Positions 23,001 through 33,300 of a stretch of 64,000 bases of DNA are shown piece after piece. The position numbers and the translations under genes were made by a program. The notes beneath the pieces are model-generated. The model searched no databases and had not been told where the DNA came from. It worked only from the letters and a program-made list of their open reading frames with translations. The DNA is taken from the NCBI GenBank assembly GCA_951230915.1, contig OX579636.1:22813567-22877566 (forward strand). The letters run 5' to 3'. Position 1 is the stretch's first letter, and each line of letters begins with the position of its first letter. The DNA comes from Antitrichia curtipendula. Taxonomy: Eukaryota; Streptophyta; Bryopsida; Hypnales; Leucodontaceae.

Positions 23001-23479
23001 CTTATGTTCATGTACCAACTTTCCTTAGTTCAAAGTTTTTTGAGAAAAGTTATTCTACTATGCTTAAGTGAGGTCTGAAATTTCACCTTAAACACAATTC
23101 CTACTTTTGACTTAACTAGAAGTGCTTGAGAAACTACAAATTCTAATTTCATTGTCCCACATGGTTGTTCTGCCTCCTACCACCCCATGTGTATATATAT
23201 AGCTTTGTTTTTCCATGAAAATTCAAATTACTATTGTTTCTGTACAAACGCAAGCTACAAGTTTGGTACATTGGTTTGTTTCTTTTGTATTTTGTAACAT
23301 TACAAAACGCAGAAGAAAAAAATAATAATAATGAAGCAAACTCTTAACAGCTTGCGTTCCTACAGAGCCAAGGAAGGGAGCAGGGAGTGACGGCCAGGCC
23401 AGGGAGCGGGTTCTCCTGGCCCACCAGCAGGCCACGTCCCCCCCCCGGAAAGCTCGTGGGGGGGTACTTAATGTCTCGC
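20060..23479. mobile_element. Non-autonomous Mutator-like element with long TIRs, 3420 bp
   Basis: The ends GCGAGACGTTAAGTACC and GCGAGACATTAAGTACC are inverted, and a perfect 9-bp duplication CTCTTTTTC flanks the element (20051-20059 and 23480-23488). The arms are about 550 bp: left 20060-20200 plus 21177-21586, right 22934-23479, with few differences. The left arm is interrupted by a TTAA element (20201-21172). The interior (21587-22933) is AT-rich without a transposase. Arm similarity and the perfect duplication suggest a fairly recent insertion. The long open frames in both arms (144 and 151 codons) are mirror images of the same GC-rich arm sequence, not genes. Confidence 0.9.
20201..21172. 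mobile_element. TTAA-flanked piggyBac-like element nested in a TIR, 972 bp
   Basis: Inverted ends CCCCTCACCG and CCCCTCATCG are flanked by TTAA (20197-20200 and 21173-21176). The matching position in the opposite arm of the host element (23344-23347) has a single TTAA with no insert, so the empty site is preserved in the same molecule. The interior has degenerate repeats about 180 bp apart sharing TTGCGCATACTAG. A block near 20990-21070 resembles one inside the element at 55625-56540. Confidence 0.88.
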
Positions 23480-23556
23480 CTCTTTTTCTGGTGTCCAGCG
23501 GTCCAACCCTCCCAACCCATGATCCGTCTGTTGCTACAGATAGCCACGGAAGAATA

Positions 23557-23929
23557 GTGGTAGTCACAGCTTGTTCACCGTGATGGTGAACAATGAACAA
23601 TGGACAATGGAAAGTGCTTTGAGGGGCCAATGAGAAGTGACGAATATTGAACAAGCCGTGACCACCCTTTTTGTTCAAATGTTGAGAATGAACAATGGAG
23701 GATGGATAATGGCGAGATGGACGGATGTAATTGAAAGTTAAGAGAACAAAGGAATAATCTTAGCGGAACATTGATTGTTCACTCCCAACATCCACCTCCG
23801 GAGGTGGATGTTGGGAGTGAACAATCAATGTTCCGCTATGAATATTCCGTCGAAAGCAAGCCAACCCTACGCCGCCACCACTTCAATGTTCATTGTTCAC
23901 CATCACGGTGAACAAGCTGTGACTACCAC
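23557..23929 (-). mobile_element. TA-flanked 373-bp MITE, copy 2 (inverted)
   Basis: Same length and ends as the copy at 13419-13791 but in opposite orientation, again with TA directly outside both ends. It contains the same perfect 78-bp palindrome (23761-23838). It lies only about 70 bp from the right end of the Mutator-like element. Confidence 0.78.
23761..23838. repeat. Perfect 78-bp palindrome, second copy
   Basis: Identical to 13510-13587, with exact symmetry around CCTCC|GGAGG. The bases just outside differ in symmetry, so the perfect part is exactly 78 bp in both copies. Confidence 0.95.
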
Positions 23930-23931
23930 TA

Positions 23932-26199
23932 ATATTCACGTCCGTTACTTACAACCGGAATAACACTCGATTGAAAGCGGCGGTGGAAAAGAACAGGTCC
24001 AGACTCCACCACCATCTCACTGCAATCTCACTGCATATTCCTAGCTAGCGTCTGCCAGCGATGGCCTGGATTCAACCCACACCTAGCTTCGATTCTGCGG
24101 AACTCTGGACACCTATGACAAGCAGAACTCTGGACGAGCCTAATGCAAGCTGCCCAAAAAATTCGTGTGAAGTACATTTCACAACACGTGTACAGCTCAA
24201 GAATTTTTGGGCCTGCATCAGGAGTTGGCCTATCATAGGCTCAGTTACCTCAGTAGGAGGCGTATCGAGAGAGTGCTGTGAACGTGCACCGCCGACTATC
24301 CGGTAATTCGATCTCTGCGATGTAAGTGCAAGCATACGGATTAAAATTCTACTTGAAATACTGGTCAACTATGTAAGATGATCAATATTCCATTGATTTC
24401 ACTCACGCAATCGAATCGTAACATTCTTGAACCTTACAGCGAAGTACGTGCACACAACGTCCGTGTGCCTTCCATGTGTATGGAGCAAAGAGTTGGCAAG
24501 CACAGGTCTGAGAAGGTTATGAGGGAGTTGGCAATGCGTTTTGCTGACATGGGCTATCACAAAACAGTTGGATGGTGATTCTTTTTCCTTACACTACTGC
24601 AAACCTTGTCGCTTTTCATTCCCTGAAATAGCATGGGGTGAGTGGAGAAACTAAGTCACAAATGACAAAAGCTGGGGTGCACTTGGCTACTAACGTTTAG
24701 ATCATTTTCAGTCTCCGATGAGTAATAAAAAGAGATAGAGCTCTGGATTTTTTGGAATGAAAAAACAACGGGGGTTGTCATAGTGTTGTAAGATGAAAAC
24801 ACCTAAAACCTCATTCTTGATAAGCAGACGTCTGATTGAAAGTGTCTCCAAAAGTGCAATTAAACTGCCCCTATACTTAATTGTGATTGGTGGATTGTGG
24901 ATTCTCGATATTTTTTCGGTTGGATGACGAAGATGTGTGACGATTTTAATGGCCTAGATCTTCTACTTTGAAAATTCATTGTAATTACATGTCTTATCCA
25001 AGAAATCTATTTTTTTTTTTTTGAAAACTTGTGATTTTTCAATTGCTAATACTAGGGAAATGTTTTTTTGAAAAAAGTACCTTCAATCTATGATGAGTTG
25101 CTTACTTTGATGATTTTGGGTGTGTCATCACCTTAGGACATAAGGAAAGAAGGAAAGGAGTAGGATAACCTTGTTGCCAAAGAAATCTCAAGTGTATTGA
25201 TGGGTAGAATGAGACGTTGTCATTTGCTTAATTTAGTATCCCAAGCAGAATTTTTGTTCAAATCAAGCATATAATACACCATAGAAAAAATTTCAACAAT
25301 ACCTTTTCAATTGTATGCTCTGATACCAATTTGGAGCTATACTACAATTTTCAATATTAGATACAAGATGTCGCACAGTGATTGTGACCTTCTATTAGTG
25401 GTCAAGGTCAATTACTAATATTAATGTCAACAAAATTCTCAATCAACAAAAATTGCTTAAATTGTTTAGTCTTTTCTAATCCAAATGCAATTGAGAAGCT
25501 CCCTAAAACAATATTTTTAAAAATTAGTATTTTTTTATTGGTTGATTTAAAAAAATATTGGTCTAAGTTTCTACTTGTTCTATCAATTTTATCACAAATT
25601 TCAACTACATTGGATCATCTCTCTACCATAGTTGTACTTCAAAAGTTTTCTAATACATAATATAAGACCAATGAATAATATAACTATTTTGTGCCATCAC
25701 CTTTTGTCACCTTACAGTTAAATTTGCTAAATTGGCATGTTTTAGATCACCAAAAGTATACATTAGAAAAAATTTGACGCTGTTGCATAGTATATACATA
25801 CACTATGTAAAAACAACTAAATGTTGTCAAATTAGAGGATTTTTTGGAGAGTCTAAAGATCCACATGGAAAAGATTTTACCTTTTTTACTTCTATTAGAC
25901 AACCATTAGGCATTAGTTCTTTTATTTCTTTAGTTGAAAGCATTTTAAACTTTGTTTGTAGATTTTAAAAGTTGTTAAATGGAAAGATAAAGATTGTTTT
26001 ATCTTTCTTTTGGATTTTTAAAGAGATTTGAAGGCCATGTAGTCGCCACGTAGGAGATAAGGATAGAGCTATGGGGGGGAAGGGGTGGTCAATGGACAAA
26101 TTATGGTCCATGTGGCCTTTTGTGGCATGTGACAATTTGCTTAGGTGGAGGGGATGGGGGGTGAGGTGGAAGATAAGGTGGAGGGCCTTCTTCTTCCTC
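23932..26199. other. No gene recognised
   Basis: Around 24000-24600 the sequence is less AT-rich and has 66-98 codon frames without recognisable domains. An inverted pair GCCCAAAAAATTC / GAATTTTTGGGC lies near 24152-24214. The remainder is AT-rich. Confidence 0.4.
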
Positions 26200-26900
26200 C
26201 TCTTAGTTTTGCTAAAGGAGAACCAAAACTTTGGAGAGACATAGCATTTTGTACAGAAGAGTTTTTGTAATGAAATTTTGTGAGCTTGTTTATCTTGTTT
26301 TGAGGTTTTCAAAAACTTATCACTCGCTCAATTTGAAGTTTTTGTGTGGAAATTATGCCTGATGGAGTGAAAGAGGAATAATTGCCATGGAGCGAGAGGA
26401 CATAATTTTTGAGGGCTCATAACTTTTGGGTGAGAAGTTTTTTTGCTTTGAGATTTTATGAGAGTGTGTATCTAGATGTTATCTTTCTAAAGAGCTATCA
26501 TTCTCTTAATTTGGAGGTAGTTTGAAAAAGTTATAGAGTTAGAGGCGAAGTAGTGAGAGGCTGCCTTTGATTTGAAGAAAGAGAACTTTAAACGGCTGTA
26601 AAAGTCGGACAATATCTTATTTTGTGTTGAAATTTGGGAGGTGTGTAGATTATCATGTTAACTTTCTATAAAGACATTATACTATCAGTTTGGAGTTTTT
26701 ATGTGAGAGTTATGGGTTTGGGAGAAGAGTAGTGGTGAGCTGCCTTGGAGTTGAAGAGAGCAAACTTTGACCAACTATAAAAGTCGGACAGTATGATGGT
26801 TTAAGTTGAATTTTGAAGGATTTGTAGATATTGTTGTTAGCTTTCCAGAGAGATATTTTATTCTCAATTTGGAGTTTTGAAGCGGCTCTGGCACTCATAC
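26200..26900. repeat. Degenerate tandem repeat, period about 178 bp
   Basis: The phrase AATTTGGAG (or close variants) recurs at about 26331, 26509, 26687 and 26866. Conserved neighbours include AAAAGTCGGACA, AACTTT and GCTGCCTT. About three and a half diverged units are visible. The function is unknown. Confidence 0.65.
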
Positions 26901-27300
26901 TAGTGGCGAGACCTTCCTAGAAGGGAACTTATGTGGCTTATGCGCTACTCCAACTACTTTGTACAAACATGCATTACAAAAAAAATGAACCCTGCCAGAG
27001 GTCGCGTGTTTGTAGGGTACCTAAACTACCTCATCAATAACCAGTGCATGCCAAGAACGTACTGATGATGTGGTCGAAGGGATTCCACCTGGATTTGCAA
27101 GACCACATGCAGGCTTGTGGATGGTTGAAGGCTCGTGGCTCGCACGCAGCACAAATTTCAGTAGGATTTTGATTGTGGCGCGAGGGCTAACGTGGTCTTT
27201 TGGTTATGGCGCGGGGATTTTATTGCACAAGGGTTTTACAGCGCGAGGGTTTTGGACTTGAGTTATTGCGGTCTCGCAAGGATTTGCTGAGTTTTGAGTG

Positions 27301-30300
27301 ATGGAAAGCAACATCCAAAGTGCAGTATTGTCTCATCTTACAGATGACAAATGTGATCAAATTTCCTTGAAGTTTGAAGTAAATTCTTGGATGACCTTGC
27401 AGCCAAGAGAGAGAGGCAGACATGCGAAGGATGCACAAAATCATGGAGGAGTGTCTTTATCAGGGTCATACAAAGCAAAGATTCTGAAGTTTAGAGCTGG
27501 ACGTGGTGCTTCAAGTATTTCACAAATTGAGGTTCAACACGCATATATGTTTCGCCAATTAGTGCTTGACCCTCAAGCTACTGTTTTGGATGCAGCTTGT
27601 AACTGTAAGCATTAGTTCATAAAACTTTCTCTTGATTTAGTTTGCTCTTTCAAAAATCCCAAGGCTAATTTTGCAAACTGAAGAAGTTAGGGTTTGAGAT
27701 GAATCAGATTGGTTTCAGATTTTTTTAGATTGCTTTTAGATGAATTAAAATCAGATTGGTTTTAGATGAATTGGTTTCAAAATCAAATTGGTTTCAAATG
27801 AATCAAAATCAGATCCACCACTATGAATGACTTTAACTCTGGAAAACTATGGATAAGACTAGCAATAAATCAATCGATGAAAGATTTTGAATAGTTTCTT
27901 GTTAAGAATTCAAGGACGATGAAGCAATGGCAATGATTATCCAACATGTTGACGAACTCACAGGAGATAGAAATCCTTCAAGTTTCCAGGCTTCGATGGG
28001 ATGCTGTCTGGTATCTAATTTGGCCGATAGTGTCTAAGCTTCGGATTTGTTTTCCCTGGAAGAAAAATTGTTGGCCTTTGAATTAAGTTGAAGCCTAAGC
28101 TCACATTTGTTACTGCAAGTTAGCTAAGTATTGTAATTTGCTGATGCGGGTGTATAAGCAATTCAAACAATTGGTGTTGTTACAATTACTTTAGATTTTT
28201 ATGTCTAACAAGCTTTGGAAGCTCTGATGAATTGAGACAAGCTTTGGAAGCTGTGAGTTTGAAGGAAATTATATATGAAGAAACTATACATAGGAAAGTT
28301 AAGAGAGATGATGATTAGTTGGTCATGCGTGTAGATTAATCTAATCATCTAGCTTGTGACTAACTTTGAAAAAGCTGAGGTTTGCTACTTTGCTTGCATA
28401 TGTTAGCAGGGTTGCTATTCTGTAGCCTGTGAGCGTGAGCCTGTGAGCGTGTGAGCGTACATAGTTTTGGGATGAAGGTTGATGAGGTACCTATTATCGT
28501 GGATTTAGGACAAATATTTATACTTCACAATTTATAATGAAAAAACATTAATGATCCTTCTTCTAACCTTTTTAAAAAGTAACTGAAGTCCTTTTCTTAA
28601 AAATTATTTACGATTTAGGATTTAGGGTACTATGTAATTGTGATTATAAAACTAATATAACCTAAAAATCGCTATTGAACTGAAGGGATTTTAGATACTT
28701 ACTATTGTTTAGGACAACGCCTTCCTAATTGAATATGAACTACTAAAATATAGTTCAGGAAATGTAAATTAGGGATCAATTAGAAATTTTGTATGATTAT
28801 GAAATTTTAGAACTTCTAAGCGACATGCAATTGATCTTGAACCCATTTAGTAGGCAATTGAAGTTAGAATTTACTTATAATTGAGGAACAAAAAACAACA
28901 AGAATTAAACAATATTAAACCCAACAAACACATGATCAATCAAAAAAATGAGTCACATAGAATGAGAGTGTCCACTACTATCAGTGGACAAAGTCTCTAT
29001 CTCTGATTCTAGGGCTGTGACATCTACAAACTGCAAAACCCTCGGATCTACAGTTGTAGACTTTTTCCAGCTTGGAAAATCCCTCTGAGACGCAAATGTC
29101 AAGGCTAAAGCTTCGGCATACTCAGGCAACACAAAGGACTTCTCCGGGCTCCAAAGAAAACTAGATAAAGAAAAAAATGGACGATGACCTCGTCCATTAG
29201 AAGTCATGCTGCAAGATGAAAACCAATTATTAGACATGGTTTGAATATCACATTATACAAACAGGCAACCTAAATTCAAAAGGAGTAATGAATTATAAAA
29301 ATCTTCACATACAAATAGGAAAACAATGCAAGCTATAGATAGACTTACTTACTGAAACGGAATTTCTTCATAATGTGGGGAACAATAACCTCCACTGCAT
29401 CTTCATCATCAGAATCCGCTATGATTGCTACGGTTGAAGGAGGGACATCTGAAACTGTGCGTATCATTGGAGCCAAAATAGCATCAAAGATTGCCTTGTC
29501 CTCTTCGAGTGCAACTATATGCCTGCTCAAGATCCTACAAGTGTGGATGGAAGTCCCTACCACCAAGAAGACAAAAAAGTTAAGTACTACAACATTCAAG
29601 AAAACATAAAAGGAATATGAAAAGTTACAAATACCAAACATAACTTATGAAGTCATCAAGAATTACCCATTGCAGCAGTGCAATCGACAATAATATCATT
29701 GGGATATGTTGATGCTTTTATCAACATCTGCAAGAAACGGGGATCCTTTTCTCGTGCCCCTCTCCAAGCTTTGAAGTTGCTGTCCATGGTCAGAGTTTCC
29801 TTCTTCGTGAAATTTTGCAGAACATCATCCACAACAACATCTATCCCTAATTCCTTCAGCTTCGGACGTGGGTGGAATTGAAATTTGGAAGGTCCAACAC
29901 CAACCAAATTCCTCACCAACAGCATAACTTGAAAGAATTGGGTCTGCAAGAAAGAAGATGTATAAAAACATTTAAAAAAAAATGTAGAGATACATACTAC
30001 CAACTGACTTGAGAAACTCAAGAAATCAGAAGTGACTAAAGGGATACAGTTGAAAAGAAGAGTCAACATTCAAACAATTCAAGAAAATGAATTTGAAAAC
30101 TAACTATTGAAGATTTAATGCATTTGGATCAGAACAAAAAATTTGAAAAGGAAATTAACAGAACAATGAACATACCGTGCATCCCGTAGAAACATGTGAT
30201 GCGAGATGTAACCAATTCATTCTCCACCAATCCTTCATCTTTGTAAACGAGTACGTAGTAGCGTACTTCAGTATGGTGGCCTTTGCAACAGCGCATCGTG

Positions 30301-33300
30301 GATGAATAATCACCATAGCTCCATCATCATGCAAATGGCCGTCCGCAAACTCAAATATCGCCTCCAACCACTGAAGTTTAGCCATGTTCCACTTTGGAAT
30401 ACTAGTAGCTGGTATGGACAGAGAAGGGACAGGCAATTCCTCGGGCATATCCGCAATAACAAGGTCAACGCAAGGTTTAGCACTTAGTTTACCGTTGAAG
30501 TTACGCTGCTTGTCTTGTTTTTGCTGCAACAACATAGTTTCCATCAGTACAAAGACAAATGACACTCAAAAAATGGACTATAGGAAAATCATGAACAACG
30601 GTGAAGCTACTAACCTTATCAATGAAGATGAGAAGGTCGTCGTAGACCTTGGGGAGAGGATCCGCCAATACATCTGCAAGAGAATAGTTCAAAATCAACT
30701 CAGAGATAGTAATCTCTGAGTCCTTCAAATACTCCACAGCTGCAGGTCCATGGTGGATTTCCTCAAGACTGAGCAAAGCATATTCAGCGTCACATTTGGT
30801 GCCACGGGAAACCGAGCGCTGGTGCTGTGAGCCCTCATCGATGGTTGATGAAGGCGGTTGTAGCTCCTTCTTCTTCTTCCCCTTCATCTTCACAACTGCC
30901 GAGGCATTCTTCATCTCAAGCATTTTCTGTGTCCTCTTGGTAATCCTCTCTTTGGCTTTGTCCACCGCCTCAGAGTTCTTCAGAGCAATTCTCTTGTCCG
31001 CCTCATCTCTCCGCTTGATAGCTCTGGCTTTGGCATCCTCATCAAGTCCAATAAATTCATCAATCTCCTCCACAATTTGATGGGAGTTGATTGATTGCTT
31101 GAGGTGCTCCTCGGGCAACGGCGTGAACTCCAGTAGACAGTCCAAATACCACGCTCCCGACTTCAAGTGCAAACTAGTCCACCACTTCAACTGCGATGGA
31201 GAGAACATGCAATGCTCAGAAGAGACATCTAACCAGGTTCCCAGAAATGGAGGAAGATCACGTTTTAGAATCGCACCCTTTGGCAAAAGCTCATACTTGA
31301 AATACCTGAAACACAAAGAGTACCCATTAAAAACTTTAACAAAAGTTTAGAATCAAACATTAAAAAGTGTCAATGCCAACATCCACAAGAATGCGTACCG
31401 GTAAATGACACGTTTCACCACTAGATCGGAGCCCTTATGCTTCTTGAAATCATCAGACTTCCTGAACACATCGTGACCTCTGAATTGGGTAATGAATGCG
31501 TAGTCCCAAACTCGAATTCTCCACCCCTCCAAGTACTCGGCAAAACTCTCTGGCTCCATGGAAGAATCCATGATCAAATTCAGTTGGTCCTTCTTCACAA
31601 TGTTGTCAAACATTTATGTCCCAACTTCTTCAATCTGTACATTATGATCACGTAATTAGTTGCATGTTTTTGATTACATTCTGAAAAAGGAAACCTCCAA
31701 TTTTTATAAGATAGAGGTAAACAAAGACTTATCAGGATCCAAAATGTAACAGCAACTACATCACTTACCCCTGCATACCAATAGGCTTTTGCCAGGAAGG
31801 ACTTCAACTCGTTCTCTCCAACTGGCTTAAGTGGAAATCTTCTCGCTTCTCTTGTTTGAGTAGAACAATTCCACTAGCGGAGCCACTTCACCTTTTGATT
31901 GCTACTGATGTTGCAAGTTGCAATCAACTGCAACTTCTCCAAAGTCATTTCTGGAGTGACGTTTAAGCTCCAGTGGCGCTCAATCTAAAACCAGAGTGTA
32001 CTTCTGTTAGTGATATATGTTACAACATCAAAAAAATAAAACTAATGAACATACGAATCTTAATACATACCTCTACAAGCCAATCAGTCCCAACACTATA
32101 AGAAAACCACGTTTTTTCCTGCGTTTTCCTTTAACGCGCGATGTTTTTTGTGACGTCAACGCGTTTTTTTTTACGTCCACTTGTTTTCAAAAAACACGAG
32201 AAAAAATGCACGTTTTTGCGTGACTTTCATTGTGACACAATTACAAAAAACAACATCCAGATGAATGTCAATTCCGATGCGTTGCTCAAAGTTATGTCTA
32301 AAATAACATTAGGTCTGTTTTTTGTGACGTCAAAAAAAACAAAGATTGCCATGTCAGCAAACAAATTTTTTGGCTATGGATGAATTAGTGAAATTAATAT
32401 GGTCAATGCTAAAATGTTGACCAAATTTAAAAAAATTTAAGAAAAAGGCAACCACGTGGCATATTTTGAAAAAAAAGAAGTGGATGGATGTGCACAATGG
32501 ATGAAGAAAAGGAGTTCTTTATACTAATGGGGTGGTAGGAGGATTGACAAACTATATGGGATAAGTAAAAAAGAAGTGTCATCATTGCAGAATGTCAAAA
32601 ACAACATCAGCATGACATCAACAACAACATCCTTGCAAAATGTCAAAAACAACGTTAGGAAAATGTCAAAAACAACGTCAAGAAAATGTCAAATACAACG
32701 TCAAGAAAATGTCAAATACAACATCAGCATGTCAAAAACACCATCCAAAGTCAATTTCTTTGTTCAAATTATCCCATATCTTTTGTCACACCTTAGACAA
32801 CCATGGATTTTAATATAAATAAATAAATTCCACCCTTCATTTTTACATTCAATGAAGTAATTCATTCATTCGGCCATCTTAAGGTAAATGGGTAAGTTTT
32901 TTTTCTCTTATTGAATTCAGTAATTTTGTTTGTTCATTTTAATTTTAATTAATTATTGTCAATTCACTTTCCTACAATCTGTTCCAGTTGATGTCCAAAA
33001 AAACATCAAAAACGATGTGAAAATCGATGTCAAAATCAATGTTTCAAAAAACATAGTCAAAAATTTTAAATGTTTTGAAAGTATGCTGACGTGGCATGCC
33101 ATGTCACTTTTCTTCTGAGTCCACGTCAGATTTCCGAGGGGTCCACGTCAGAGAACACGTCATGGATGAAAAGTGATCCTACGTGTCGCTATCCGCTGAC
33201 ATGGCATGCCCATGCTAAAATTTTGACGTCAAGTTTGACGCACGTCAAAAAACGCGTTTTTTGGTTTGACGCGGCGTCAAGCCCACGTTCATGGCCGCGT

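Noticed and set aside
31874..31876. Readthrough or recoding of TAG (also at 44707-44709)
   Set aside because: TAA and TGA stops and frameshifts also occur in these genes, and the host genes use normal stops; simple decay explains all.
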